In this document: piece by piece, positions 1 through 12,838 of the stretch
How positions within the stretch are numbered: the stretch's first letter is position 1
How the letters are laid out: each line of letters starts with the position of its first letter
Assembly (NCBI RefSeq): GCF_043290135.1
Contig: NC_134710.1
Location: forward strand, 281,975,776 to 282,039,775
DNA length: 64,000 nucleotides
Direction: 5' to 3'
Origin: Rhipicephalus microplus
Lineage: Eukaryota > Arthropoda > Arachnida > Ixodida > Ixodidae
Position numbers and translations under genes: made by a program
The notes under the pieces: model-generated
What the model saw: only the letters and a program-made list of their open reading frames with translations
Databases searched by the model: none
What the model was told of the DNA's origin: nothing

Positions 1-853
1 AGCCGATACGACATAACATTAACCTGGATGCCGTGGTTGATCAGTCGGCTACATGCCACTTACTTTGCTGATCGAAATAATCCTGTGGCATCATTAATAA
101 CTTATAAACTTGTGATAAATGAATTTGAATTGAAGCTGCCTGCATTGTTTTTAAAATGCGGCTTACTTGGTGATCAGTTGTGATACAGAGTGAGCACGAA
201 CAAGTATAAGATGTGGAAAAGTGCTTAAAGAAGGAAAAAGTTTAATAACTATTGGCGGTCTGGGATCAATGTTCGCGCGCGTTTTAACACATTACCCCGA
301 GGTGAATTTTGTTGGTCTGTTAAAGCTGGAAATCTACGTTTACCTTTGAGTGATGTTTTTCGAGTTTCCGCTGCTGCGTCTGGCCGGTACTGAGATAAGG
401 CCACAGAGGAAAATTGTCGTGGGTCAGTCACATTATATTATCGGTTTTCTCCGGTGTTGCTGAATTAAACTCTCGCTATCTTCTCACCGGTGACATTTCG
501 ATATACACATTGTTGCCGTGTTCCACATAAAAAAAAACATATCAGAATGCAGCCGGTGTTCGCCGAAATTTATCTGTCCAGTTTCGTTTTGTGAAATATA
601 AGGTATTTGGGCTCAGTGTGCCCTCAGAACTGATCCACTAACATTTGAACGATCAAAATTCTTAGCGGAAGATGTCACGGATAATATGGATCGCTAATGG
701 TCTCCTTGAATTTGGTCGAGGACGAGAATGGTTGGGGAAAATGATGTTCACTGATCGAGGTGATGTACTGAGCACTCGACATGATCGAGTCGCCGGTGTT
801 TATTCAACTCTAGCTACGAACGTATCCACATTGTTTTTTGGTTACTATATCAG
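1..853. other. No confident gene; possible upstream intron
   Basis: I see no recognisable domain, repeat or RNA gene here. The region ends in a pyrimidine-rich tract followed by CAG at 851-853, which reads as a 3' splice site. It could therefore be intron of the gene whose last exons are proposed at 854-1114. Short open frames exist on both strands, but none has supporting features. Confidence 0.4.
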
Positions 854-1143
854 GCTGTTACTTGCGCTCAGTGACAGTAACACATTCACTCACAAACTTT
901 GCAATGGTAAGTACCTACGGCGACGAAATATTTCGTATACATGTTCTATTTTACTTGAATATATCTCTTATACCGATGTTCTCACCTTTGTCAAGATCAC
1001 ATGCTTTCTCATGAGGATTTGTCACCTCCTAGAGGAACTGCTACTCCGCCAAGCCCGAGTGATACAACCATGGAGAGATTAGTAGATCCATTCAGTTTTT
1101 GTGACACACTCTAGTGATTCTATGTATTCATGTCAACAATAAA
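854..1143 (+). CDS. Possible last two exons of an unidentified host gene
   Basis: A T-rich tract ending CAG (851-853) precedes a 53 nt open exon, 854-906, which ends in a consensus donor (GTAAGT, 907-912). An 89 nt intron ends at TCAAG (995). The next exon, 996-1114, continues in frame: G906 plus AT996-997 makes an Asp codon. It ends in TAG at 1112-1114, and an AATAAA lies at 1138-1143. The joined 57-codon tail contains a Ser/Pro/Thr-rich stretch (SPPRGTATPPSPSD) and ends FSFCDTL. I do not recognise the protein. Two exons, an intron with good borders, matching phase and a properly spaced poly-A signal make chance less likely, but all are short. Earlier exons would lie left of 850 or outside the window. 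This could still be a coincidental frame. Confidence 0.35.
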
Positions 1144-1149
1144 AAACTT

Positions 1150-3010
1150 TTAGAAGCCCATTCACGAATTGCTCCTTTCACTTGAACGCAGTCCTGTCGA
1201 GTTTCGTGCTAGGCAAGGTGATTAAGCAGACTTGTTGGTATAGTCACTGAGGGCTGGTTTAGACACAAAAACTTTCGAAAAAAAAAAACTAAATATCACA
1301 CGCTAGCACTAAACTTCCAACTAATTTTTCATTTTTGGGACAGATTTGTACGAACAACCGACCGCTAGCGCTGTGCATTCCACTTTCGCAAATAACAGCA
1401 CCAGCGTGTACATGACGTGCACTCTTTTTCTAGGATACTGGAAGTTTTATAAGTCCTTGAGTTCATTTCCAAAACTGTGCCACTTTTGGCTCAGAATACC
1501 ATATGACAGCCCACTAAACTAAATTTGCTCTAAGGAAGATTAAAATATCTCATTCCTCTAAAAAATAGATTGTGACGAGAAATATTTGTGCGAAGTGCTT
1601 GACCTCAAGTTTTTGTAGTGTAATGATACAAGACGAAGCACTGTGCCTGAAATGTTTGGCACACAAAATAATGTTAAAGCTACATTTGGGTACGGGCTTA
1701 ACGGGGTTATCTTTCATACAAACTTTACGCTGACTATACTTAGAAACTTGCGTTGGAGTCATCATTGAATATAGGGCCATAAGTAGACATTAAGGACGAA
1801 CGTGTTATGAGGGTGTATACATGTCTATTTAAAGAACACCTTCAGTACGGTAGCTCTCGAAACTAATGTTTTCAAACGTCCTTCTGGGGCTTAAAGATAA
1901 ATATTATAGTGTATATAACAATATACAATTACTACATTGAACGTGCAGCACTCATTCGCCCAGTTTAATACATACTTGATTTGAGTTTTCAACCATTTGT
2001 CGCAATTATTTCTCACAATTTTTGAATAGCCGAATATGTTCTACAAACAAAACGTTTATGCAATACTGTCTGCTAATATTTTTAATGGGAAATCTTGTAT
2101 GGTTTGTGCAATTGTGTGATTGTATAAGAGGAACCAGTTTGAGCAGCGCGAACGAAATAACGCAAAAAATATCACAAGGGAAAACATCTCGTGACCACGC
2201 GATGAGCACATGAACTTTGCTTTTTCGGCATTGGCGTAAACAAAAAATTGATTATGCAGTGTTTACGAGAGATAAATAGAAGAGCAAATAATAATTAAAT
2301 GATATATATTTATTTACCAGTATGTATCGCTGGTGCTTTCGAGTTTTCTCAGGCGAATTCTTATGGGATCCAGTGATTTTCCAGTTGCCTACCAGAACAA
2401 TTCTTTGATTGCGTGTTCTGAACAACATTGTGGAGAAGCAAGGTACAAAATTGAAGTGAAGTTTAGGTAGAGCTCTCAATGGTAAGAAAATTATTTACCA
2501 GTTACCACTACGAGACACGCCGTTCTCATGGCTATCCTGTTTAATTTATGTGTAGAGCATTGCATTTCTCCTTTCGAAATTTACAAATTACACTTTTAAG
2601 TGATGTTGCGCATCACCACAGGGAAATAAAAGGATAGATACACACACACAGCACCAACTTACAGCAGAACGTTTTATTTGTGATAACATATGCTATTTGT
2701 AATTTGACAAGAGTTTTATGAGTGTTAGAGGGGGGAAGTGGTGCCTTTCTTTTTTGTCCCTATCGTGTTTTCTACACCAATCAAAGTTGTAAACCTTAAC
2801 CAATTATCCCCTAAACGGTCCTCACACACATACGACATAGGCTCCCCTATATTCTACAACGTCTATAAGTACCATGAAACTCTATAAATAATTGACATAC
2901 ACGACATTTCATTTCAGCTCTAGAAAAACCAGCATCGAAGGCCTATACAATCAGCGTGCTTTCTTAGGAGCTTAGAAGTGTGGCAGCTTTGGCTAGTTGT
3001 ATGACATGTC
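1150..3010. other. Anonymous AT-rich intergenic sequence
   Basis: I see only short overlapping frames on both strands, with no domain, splice architecture or repeat that I can support. A short CA run lies near 2641-2650. Confidence 0.5.
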
Positions 3011-3117
3011 GATAGTTAGAGCGCAAGAACAGAATGACGACGAAGAGACCAGAAGGACGTGTTCTTCGTGTCCTTCTTGTCTCTTCCTCGTCGTTCTGTT
3101 CTCGCGCTATAACTATT
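3011..3117. repeat. Inverted repeat (hairpin), 48 bp arms
   Basis: The left arm (3011-3058) and right arm (3070-3117) are reverse complements over 48 positions with about seven mismatches, separated by an 11 nt loop (3059-3069). The transcript would fold into one long imperfect stem. It could be a foldback or MITE remnant or a small-RNA precursor. Nothing in the sequence tells these apart. Confidence 0.75.
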
Positions 3118-3723
3118 ATCATTGTTCTTAGGAGCATCCTGCTCTCTGGAAGCAGTTAGTTTCTTTAGTTATTTCTGTCTCCCTCTCCCTCCCTGTCGTT
3201 TTACGAGCTCAGTAATTGGAAGCGTGCTGTGGCACGCATGGTTTTCAGCAGCCGGAAGCGATTGGCCAAAGTTTCTGTTCTTGAAATAGTTAGCCCTTGC
3301 TTTTAGTACACTTGTTCACATTGAAGTATACCAGAACAGCCATACATACTTCACAGGATCATGATTGAACGAAAGTAGCATTGAAATATTCAGTATAAGA
3401 ATTTAATACCACTTTGGTGAAGTTAAGCCAGAAGTTTTAATCAGTGTTTTTCGCAGTGTGATAAGCGTTCTTCTCCCCTTCTGCATCGGGCTGATGTGGC
3501 ATGGCGATCATACCTTCACCTGAGCTTCACACGATACAGTTTGGTGTCAGATTTTTCGGGAAGGTAATAAAAAAGTTGATTATTTTCCTGCTGTTCTAGC
3601 TATCGAGCTGTGTCTTAGAGTGTGTGTGTGTGCGCGCGCGTGAAAACACGCACATTTATAAAAGACACCTAAAAAAATCACAGCATATTTACAGATTGAA
3701 TGATGATTGGTGGGGCGAAGCGT

Positions 3724-4055
3724 TCGTCAGTCCGTCCGTGCTTCCGTTCGTCCATTCATTCTTGCTTCTATCCGTCCATACAGCCGTCCGTCTATGCATC
3801 CGTTCTTGCGTCCGTCCGTGTGTCCATTCATTCATATGACCATCGTTGCGCCCATCTGTCCCTCCATGCGTCCTTTTGTCTGTGCATTCTTCCATCCACC
3901 TGTTCGTTCGTGTGTCTCTCCATCCGTCCATCCGTGCGTCTATTCGTGCGGCCTTCCCACAGTCTGTCCATTCGCCCAGCCGTTAGTGCATTCGCCCCTC
4001 TGTCTGCCTGTCCATCCGTTCATCTGTATGTCCATCCGTTTGTCCGCCTATCCAG
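3724..4055. repeat. Degenerate TCCG/TCCA tetranucleotide satellite
   Basis: About 330 bp is built of short variants of TCCG, TCCA and TTCG. All three frames stay open on both strands, giving false low-complexity proteins rich in Ser, Val, Arg and Pro, or in Thr, Asp and Arg. A related array lies at 46373-46545. Confidence 0.8.
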
Positions 4056-4928
4056 TGAACACTCCAATTTTCGCCATCCCACGTCTTTTCATAATGCATG
4101 CATCACGTACGAGTACCGCCATCCAGCGGACATTCTAAGAACCTCTCTCACTGTATGTGCCACCGGTGGGTAAAAACGATAACGGGACGAACAGGTGACG
4201 CCAGAAGTAGCTTCCCCCTAAACTTTTGAATGCACATAATAATTAGCCCGCTCTTTGTTATTGCTTGCAAAGTGAAGACCTCTTCTTCCAAGTTTGTTTG
4301 AAGTATGGCCTCAAAAGCTACTGCGCTTTCAGCAACTGCACATGCGGTTCGAGGGACCATGCCTGCTTACGTGAGTCCATCATATTACGAACCATCATGA
4401 GTGATGGGACATGTTATTCGGGTTCAGGCTTTTTACAAGAAAATGTTCTTTGTTTCTTCAATTTCCCTTCGAAATAAGTGTCAAGATACACACGAAAACG
4501 TAAAGATTGGCATATTCACCAAGTAAATACCAACCATTCACTTGTCACATAAAGCACTAGCCTCTTAGTAAGGAAAGATAGTGAAATGCAGGTAGGTGAA
4601 ATTTCCTACCTAGTTAGTAAGTGACTAGTGCTGCCTCCAGTGGTTAGTTCATTAGTAGATTATAAGTATTCTCCGCAAATAGAAGTTTACGCCTATTTTG
4701 AATAATGTGCGTGTGCGTCGCCATATCAAAATTGTTTCATTAGAAAAAAATAGGATTAAAAGATCAAATTGACATGGCCCTCGTAAATTATATAATTGGC
4801 TTCTAACAACGTCTTGTAATTATACTGTAATACGTGCGCATCACAGCAACATACTTATAGCAAACTGACCACATCATGATATGACCAAATCAAATTCCCA
4901 GATGATCATACATATAACAATGCTCATT

Positions 4929-5010
4929 ATCATATGAGCATATTTTATGCTCATATGATTACTCATACTCATTTGATTATATGCTCATATGAGTATGAGA
5001 ACTCATATGA
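4929..5010. repeat. Cluster of TCATATGA palindromes
   Basis: A near-perfect inverted repeat has 14 bp arms (4929-4942 and 4946-4959) around a 3 nt spacer. A second one (TCATATGAG...CTCATATGA) lies about 30 bp further on. It is AT-rich, so the structure may be simple low-complexity sequence. Confidence 0.6.
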
Positions 5011-6590
5011 AGAGATCGCGAGAACACGCACGCAAACGCATGCACAAGCAAATCTTCAAGACATGGACATCGTATATTTCTACTGTGGCAGCTGCTTGAA
5101 GGCTATATACACCACTGCTTTGGGATCGCACACTGCGTATTAGTTACTAGTCAGATACTTTATAAGATAATTCTTGTTTCCTAAGTATCATCATGTCCCC
5201 TTTTATTTGCTTATGTGTATGTCATTACGGGGCAGGAAACTTCTATTGCAAGGTATTCAATAAAGTTGAAGCTTCCTAAATTTTGCTTAAGATGTCATCC
5301 TTACGGCAAATGTACTGTGGAATATACGAAAGAATATGTAAAGTAGGTGTTTTAGTAATTGTTTAATGAAAGAAAGCTTCCCTTGTTAGTAACGGCTAAA
5401 GTAGCAAGCTGTATTGGCTAGCAAAAGTAAGTGGCGAAGAAAATAAAAAACGCTAGAAACTAGTAAACACACACTTTTGCATACCCTACGCTCATACCCT
5501 ACGCTCACCCTACAAACTCTACGCTCCCCGGTCGGGAAGACAATACTCATATTTGGACGGCTGTCAGCAGGCCATCTTCCTTTCGAGAACATGTTCGCAG
5601 AACCGACAACGCCCCTTTAGGCTTGGCTCAAGCTCCGAGCATAGCACCTTACACACTACTTGTTTGTGTATCTAGAGAGCCCCTATATTGACATCAACAT
5701 CGCCAGCGAACAGGTTGATTTGATGTTGTATAAAATAGAGGAGGAGGAAACTAACGCGAAGGTGAAACTCCACAAAATATATTTTTTTATTTCAAGATAT
5801 TGCGATGGAGTACGGAGAAAAGGGCGAGTTTCCATGGGTTGTGAGAACACAGAGTTACTGGGTAAACCCCGAATGTACTTCTGCAGAAAAAAATTATAGG
5901 CAAACCTTGTTCACTCCCTACATGGATGACATGAAAGGGAAGCCCTTGAATGGCCTTTTGTGAACCATCGCAAAACACTGCAAAATTTGCAATTTGTGTT
6001 GCCAACGCATGCTTCCAAAGGCAAATTTATATCTGTGCCATCGGCTTTCGAATTTTTACTTGAGGGATAAGAAAACAACTCATATTTTCACTCTTTTTAA
6101 ATGTCTAAGTGTACTTCAAAATCAAGCAGTATTGCCTATCCTTGCATGTCCCCGTATTGTTGCTGCAAGAGAGTTTCTTTTTATGCACAATCACCACCAC
6201 ATGAGCAAACATTTTAGTGCAGACACCGCACCGCCACACTATCAGAACCTGTCATTATAAAGACATCAGGCCTCAACCGGCTTTGTTCAGCTCCTTTAAA
6301 TATTCATTTTTTTTCTATGAGCTATTGAAATTTCAAATGCATTACAAATCAAATTGTTGAATGTCCATCTGTGGATGAATTTACCGAAAAACTTGAATTC
6401 TTTCTTGATCTTAAATAGGCATATACTCCATAAGGTAAATGTTAGCAAGAATTTATGTAAGTGTATGATGCTTTTTGATGGGTGATGCAACTTTTGCAAT
6501 TTTAGTTGATATTGTTGATCTGTTATTGAGCATTCTTTATTGAAGCAAACTTTTTTTTGTTTGCTTGTCATTCCCATGATTGATTGTATA
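5011..6590. other. Anonymous sequence
   Basis: There is no recognisable coding, RNA or repeat feature. An AATAAA-type motif occurs near 5259, but I could not connect it to an exon. Confidence 0.4.
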
Positions 6591-6596
6591 ATACGT

Positions 6597-6775
6597 CTTT
6601 TTTGACATCAGAAAACCACCATTCGAATATGGGAGACGTCGTATTGAAGGGCTCCAGAATTTTCGGCCACCTAAGGTTCTTTACCGTGCACTCAAATGTC
6701 AGCACATGGGCCAGCAGCATTTTTGCCTCCACCGAAAATGTTATTCCTATACCCGCGTATATATTTTCCGACTGG
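6597..6775 (-). mobile_element. Old tRNA-derived SINE, family 1 (Ruka-like), 3' body
   Basis: On the plus strand the segment runs AAAACCACCAT, GAGACG, GGGCTCC, GGCCACCT, TTCTTTACCGTGCAC, ACATGGGCC, TTTGCCTCCACCGAAAATG. This is the reverse complement of the SINE body seen complete at 26853-27092. It is diverged and has lost the A/B-box part, so it is an old copy. A run of AAATA units follows at about 6815-6870. Confidence 0.75.
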
Positions 6776-7555
6776 TTAATGTACAGACCTGTACAAAGGC
6801 CAACAGTATTGTAAAATAAATAAATCAATAAATAAATAAAAATAAATCACCATATAGATAAATAAATGAAAAGGTATTTCGAAATCTAGAAAACTAATTC
6901 GAAAGCCATGCAAGATAACAAATTTCACCCCATAGCGATGGACGTTTTCGCTGAATGCAACAAAGCCTTCTTTCCTAACATTCAAAGACTCCTCAAAAAA
7001 TGACAACGCTACCAGAGAGTACAGCTGCTGCAGAACGCAGCTTCTCGGCGCCGAATAAAAGCGAAAATATATTTAAGAAACCAGACGGCTGAAGAACAGC
7101 TTGAAAGTCTAACTCCAATAACCATTCACCAGACACAATTTAGTGTTGCCAAAGCTATCACTGGGTTTATTGAGTAACCGCGACGCACGGAACTTGTAGC
7201 ATGAACCACCCTCTTTGGTCCAACTTCATGTTCGTTTTTCTTTTCTAGTTAACTGATCTTTACGGTAAAACCGGTAAAACCATCGGCAACGCCAATCTTT
7301 GAACTTGCTTGCTAAAATGAATGTTGACCTCCTGCCTCTTTTGTGTCAGGGAAGCATCCATGTTTCAGTTGTTCATTGTCCAATAAAATTATTTTCATGA
7401 ATAGCTGTGTTATTAGTTTAAAAACTCCTTCCGTAATTATGCTCCCATTGTTCTCGCAGACCGATTGTTAAGAGAAAGTGTGAGAAGTTCGGCAGAGAAA
7501 ACACCTGATACTTTTTGTCCGCACCTGCGTGAGTGAATGATCAAGGCTTTATACC

Positions 7556-8285
7556 CCTAACCCCCCGCCCTTTTTTGTCTCTTGTTTTCCCGTAACTGAC
7601 TCTGTGGGGGACGTCTTGGTGGCCATTACTTGGTAGTAAAGCATATACCTCCTGATGCACACGCACTAGCTTTAGTACAGCACCAAAATTTTCTATTCAT
7701 AGGTGATTACCTCATCTTTTACGTGGCACGGCAATTCGTTCTCAATGTGGTCTAATAATTAGGCACCTTCTATATTCTAGGGCAAGTTTCTATTTACTAT
7801 AAAAAGACTTTCTTTCGAACAATTCGGCTGCGGTCGCCATCCTACTTGCCTGCTTCTAGGCATCCGAAAGGAGAAAGTGCACTGCTTACTGACCAGCTAT
7901 ATCAACATTTAAACGTAGCTAAAAAGTGAGTCCTTTCATTTATATTACTTTCTCTAATGCAATTTTTGCCTGGTACATTTTATTTTTGGGTTCAAGTGAG
8001 AATTGTACCAACGAGTTAAAGCTGTAGATATTTTTCCACGGCATACTATTTTTTTCATCATTTGGAATGTGTAATAAAAATAGGAAAAAGGAAGGCAGGT
8101 TCATTACTGACGACCGCTTTCTAAAGGCGTTTGAGAAACAGCCACACGCTGTCTACAGAGACACGAAAGGCCTCGAGAGGTGAGAGGGAGATCGCATTTA
8201 GGAAACTAAATGGGCGGAAAGAGGGGAGAGTAAAAAGGATGACGTCATGGAGACCACCATTTACATTCGCAGTGAGTGTCTGCAG
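7556..8285 (+). repeat. Diverged duplicated segment, copy 1, with terminal-exon-like frame
   Basis: This segment aligns along its length with 17083-17835; shared blocks include CCCTTTTTTGTC, CAGCTATATCAACATTT, GTGTAATAAAAAT and GGTTCATTACTGAC. Inside, a pyrimidine tract ending CTAG (7780) is followed by an open frame to TAA at 7910-7912. It reads KFLFTIKRLSFEQFGCGRHP, then TCLLLGIRKEKVHCLLTSYI and NI. An AATAAA occurs at 8073-8078. In the second copy the corresponding frame also starts after CTATAATTAG, shares FEQ and YINI, and has a poly-A motif at the matching place. This suggests the duplicated unit once carried a last exon plus 3'UTR of a small Cys-containing protein. The family is not recognised, and the copies differ by frame-changing indels, so both may be dead. 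Confidence 0.5.
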
Positions 8286-8289
8286 GTCA

Positions 8290-9086
8290 AACCATCGGCC
8301 TTCGTTTGTTCTCGTTAGGTAGCCAAGTGAAGAGTCCCGATTCCCGAAGTCTCACTGAACAAACTCACGTAGTGTTCTTTGTTCTTCCTATCCCACGTAA
8401 TGTGAACGTGGCTTAATGTCCGATTGCATTACACTACTTTTGTCTGCATATGAGGTGTACTTGCACATGAACTATTTTTTTACGGCTGGTAAATTTTGTT
8501 CGTTAGTTCGAGCCTATATATAGATTATCATTTTTTCAATGTACCATTTTGCACAGAAAATTACATAACATTCTTACATCTGAAACAGCCATTAAAGTAA
8601 CCTTGCTAATTATGGGCCCACATACAAACACGTGGGGAGATATTCACTAGGCAAGCAGCTTATATGAATAATTGAAATTAACAAAATAGCCAGAACGCAC
8701 CACGAGATTTGAGCTGCGAGATTGAATTACACTGTCAAAGAAACTTTCCGGTACTTCGTGTTCGTGGACATGGGGTCTTATTTCGGACAAAATATAATGA
8801 AGTTCAATGCATTCTCTGTTTCAGCTTCAGCGTTTTGCATATTACGTAACTGATTCAGCGAAATTCGGAAACTTATTAGGAAGCCTGCGGATTCACTTCC
8901 TATACTTACCTTTACATTTGAAGTAAATGGGCACTGAAAAGAGTTCTACCAATGTTTTTTTCGTGATGGAGGGTAGCAGATCAGAAGTATCTGCTGCAAT
9001 ATCACCTAATAAACAAATTCGTAGGGCTCGCATTATCTAGGTTCTCGTATGGGAGACTAAAATAATGTAATACATGAATATATATA
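8290..9086. other. Anonymous sequence upstream of LTR element
   Basis: I see no feature I can support. It ends in a short TA-rich run (about 9078-9086) that was the left side of the LTR element's target site. Confidence 0.4.
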
Positions 9087-9214
9087 TGTCACGCAATGAT
9101 GAATGAGTGACGTGGCCTGGCTCATGGCTCATACGCCATGTTTATTCCATTCAGCACTTCTTCCTTCTCGGCTTCTACTTCTAACTCCTAAAAATCACTA
9201 CCTTCTTCGTTACA
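9087..9214 (-). repeat. 3' LTR of the gag-only element
   Basis: A 128 bp copy with TGT...ACA ends. It is matched by the split LTR at 10897-10935 plus 12839-12924. Confidence 0.7.
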
Positions 9215-9837
9215 GGATTCCCCCTCCCCCCGGAAGAAGTCGCGTCCGACACTTCACAAAACAACAAAAACGAGTGTTAAAGTGAGCGAAAGATGTCAAA
9301 ATGCACCATAGTTCCATTTCAGAGGGAAGTTCTTTAACTCGCACAAAAAATCTACAGCAGAGGGAAGAAGTCCGGCCATATCTAAGAAAACTCGGGTGGA
9401 CGAGGCTGGCTGTGGCGTTCTGGATAAGATAACCGCGTCCTGCACAACTGCACTGACCACGACACGGTTTCAGCAGCTGCGAATAACCAAAGATGCTGGA
9501 CATCCTTGTAGAATTTGAAGGTCGGATGTCGTAGGCGCCGAGTTTTCTGCCGTGAGTGTTCTATTCTTTGTCGTGGCTGAGACAGAAGCATTGCTTTAAG
9601 CTCGCGTCCGCAAGAAGCGAAGTTCATCATACGATGTCTGTGTACCTGCAATTTGCAAACGGTAACGTTCTGTCTCTTTCGTGGTTTACTGTGGTGGTAT
9701 TTCCATCGGTGGGATTGTACATGAAGCCTTGATATCTCGTACAGAAGATTTTTTTGACGTTTCCTTCTTCGAATATGACTCAGATGTTGACTTGGTCTTT
9801 CCTTTAGTTGGTGTCATTTCCGACAACCATCCTTAAG

Positions 9838-10858
9838 TCACAAATCTGGTTGTGATCTCATTTTAGTTCGTCTTTGGGCTTGATGTAACTGCCGTAGTTT
9901 CCGGAGTTGTTTGAGTTTTTGATGGCACTGCTGATGTTGCGAAATCTTACGAGGTGGTACTCCTTTAGTAACACGAGCCTGCTTTTTCTTCATGGTTGAT
10001 GTGACTACTAGATAGTTGGTAGTCGTTGGGTTGTCGTGATTCTCGAAAAAAAAATGAAGGTGGTGCACTAGAATCGACAGGGAAGTGATTGGAACGTCTT
10101 GAAACGCCATTTTTATTAGACTCTTCTGGTACAGGACAGTGCTTGAGAGTTGATTTTTCCGAGCCTACTGTGTTTGTTGGACTCTTAGCTGGCTGGGAAC
10201 TCGACGGTGACACTGACAAACGCTTGATTTCGTCGGATTTTGCTTGCGATTGTTTCTCTGTCTGCGCAACTTTGGAGGTTGACTGTTCTGATACATGAAT
10301 ATGGACGGTAGACCCTGGGCTCGGCTGAGTATGCTCGAAGCTTCTTCGCTCTATTCCGACCATAGTGAACGCGTGAGACGCGAGGTGGGCGTTGTGAGTG
10401 ACCGGAGATCCGTGCGACGGAAAAGCAGGAGGTTGGTCAATGCGTGAAGGCTGCTTTTGACTGTGGCGACCGAGTGCGGTTGTCTGTTGATTGGGGGTTA
10501 CAAGCAAGTCTTCGTCGCAGTCGTCATCGTATTCTTTAAACCAAACGATCACTTTTTGTTTGATCTTTTCCCATGACTCGTCGTTTTGAAATATGTGGGT
10601 GAGGTAAAATTTGAAGGCCGCACCAGAGACATAGTCGGTAAAGTTGGCGACCATCTCCCGTTCCGACCATTATGCAGCTCGAACAGGTCGAACCAGCCTT
10701 GTACAGGTCCATTGTCCGCTGCTCTGGTGTACTTGGAAATGGGAATGTCGGTCGATGATTCTGTCAAGGTGCTGGTCACTGTGTGCGGCTAGGAGATGAT
10801 TCCGTAGTCGATGTATGGTCAGGGCGTCTTGTGGAGAAATGTGTCGATGAAGAGACAC
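9838..10858 (-). pseudogene. gag-like protein of the LTR element, frameshifted
   Basis: Reading leftwards, an N-terminal piece (about 10779-10620) contains ISKYTRAADNGPVQGWFDLF. After a frameshift comes the largest open piece (10654-9965, 229 codons), starting MVANFTDYVSGAAFKFYLTH and continuing IFQNDESWEKIKQKVIVWF. The pattern of G-AAF-FY followed by SWE-IKQ---WF resembles the conserved helices of LTR-retrotransposon gag capsids (family knowledge). The rest is a long polar Ser/Pro/Gln-rich tail. No CCHC knuckle is visible. I infer capsid function from this motif and from its position between two LTRs. Confidence 0.55.
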
Positions 10859-10935
10859 TGATGGAGTGGCTGGGAGGTCTTCATCCCGTTGACTCGTGTG
10901 ACGCTATGATGAATGGGTGACGTGGCCTGGCTAAT

Positions 10936-12838
10936 ATGCTGATGATGCTTATGCTGATGACCTCTGATGGATGGCGCTTACCCACAAAGGGGGATGGGCC
11001 AAGAACCGGGCGGCAGGATACTTAAATGAAACTAAAATGAAAATGAAGCCAATCTGAAAAAGTAACTTAAAATAATACTACCAAAAAACAAAAATGTTTG
11101 CTGAGCAAGCGGTCAAATCATCTTTTCTTTTTGAAAGACATAACTACGAATTATAAACTAAAGATCTGAAAAGGTAGGGGTTCACTAGCACGGTAATCTT
11201 TTAGTTGCGTTGATGTAATCAAACACAGCAGAGCATACATCCCTGTGGCAGTAACCAAATGAAGTTCCGCCAAGTGATAAAATTACTGGTAGATTTACTT
11301 GTATTCTAGCTTTTGTGATGGGGCTACTAAAATCTTTTTTTCTCTGATAAGAATAAAGATGACAGAATAAAAAGAAATGTTCAATTGTTTCAATTTCGTT
11401 GCACCAAATGCATAGCGGTGACGCCTGGAGCCGAGCTTTGTTAAGGTAATAATTTAGTTGTGGAACTGCACAGTGCTATCTGGTATAGAGGACCTCTAAC
11501 TAGCGAGATACACTGTTTATTCCAGCAATAGCTCAAATGCTCGAAATCTTTGAATTTATCCAAATTAACTTTTCCCCATTGCAGGCAAGCATTTCGGAAC
11601 CTTAGCGCTGTTACGTAAGCCGTATCTCTCTAAACTGGGATGGTGGGCCCACCCAGGGATACTGCTGCTAAAGAGTCCGCCATTTCGTTCAAATATAATC
11701 CGCGGTGGCCTGGTAGCCATAGAAAATGCAGTTTTTTTTACGTTTTTCGGTACTAAATGCCGAAACGTATTCATCAGCTCTGAATTTACTGCCGCAGAAA
11801 GTGCATTACAAACTGATAACGAATCTGTAATGATAACTGCTAATGATTCGCTTGAGGGCAATTTGCGTAGGGCAAGAATAATGGCCAATAATTCTGCAAT
11901 AAATACCGGGGTATAATTTGGGAGTCGAATCAAAAAGGACCAGTCTAAAGAAGGAGAGAAGATGCCAACCCAAGCCTTTTCTTTTGACACAGATGCATCA
12001 GTCGCTATGATATTGCTTATCTCTAGGTGAGCTAGATAATCGGCAAACTGGTCATTTAAATACCTATATGCCAATTATTTCGCGTTATGAGGAAATATAT
12101 CATCGAATTGTATGCTAAGCATTGACATTAGGTTGTGTATTGGACCAATATCTCTAATTTTTACATTCAGTTGCTTTAGTAGCGCTTGTGCAAATACTAT
12201 TTGCGGGGTGTGTAGTCGCGACCAATGGGTTTCGAAAAATAAAGTCGGTTCTTGAATGAAAGCGTACAATGAAAGTCTTTGGTGTGAACTGTATATCTTT
12301 AAGAATGCTTGCACAATAGGAATTTTAAACCTATTTAGCAGAGAAGGTAGGCGAGCTTCCGTATACAACACGTTATTTGCAACAAAATTTGGTAGACCCA
12401 GACACAAACGCAACGCTTCTCTTTCCAGCAGTATTAGGGGTCTCTTTTTATAAGCTGCGCTGCCAGAAAATAATACACATCCGAATTCCATGATGGGCCG
12501 CACATAAAGTTTATATATCATTATTAGCACATCACTTCTTAAACCCGCTTTACGGTTTGCAAGCTTCCGTAGACACCCCATGGCCCGTGTTGCCTTGGAG
12601 TACACATCATCAATGTGACTTCTCTGATTTAATGTGTCATTATATATGATGCCCAAATATTTAAGGGAATTCGCCTGCGGAATGAGCTCATTACTGTACA
12701 TTAACGAGATGTTGATAGGCTGCAGAAAAGAGAATGCAAAAAGCACACTTTTCTTTACTCTCAGGGTCTTATGAATATTTTTAAGCCATCTTTCTATCAT
12801 ATTGAGATAATTTTGTAGACTCTGGTGTAATGATTGAA
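10936..12838 (-). mobile_element. 5'-truncated I-like LINE nested in the LTR
   Basis: The fragment carries the RT thumb and an RNase H domain on the minus strand. Its 3' end (left) has a tail of GAT/GCT-type triplets (10936-10962). It sits inside the right LTR: LTR sequence stops after GGCCTGGCTAATA and resumes at GGCTCATACGCC. The two borders share an imperfect 8 bp repeat (GGCTAATA and GGCTCATA), a likely TSD. A RNase H domain places it in the I/ingi/LOA group. Confidence 0.75.

Noticed and set aside
3689..4173. Three overlapping frames rich in Ser/Pro/Val and Thr/Arg/Asp (similar at 46262-46589)
   Set aside because: They derive from TCCG-type tetranucleotide arrays that are open on both strands.
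4148..4477. Opposing 70-codon frames
   Set aside because: No features beyond length.
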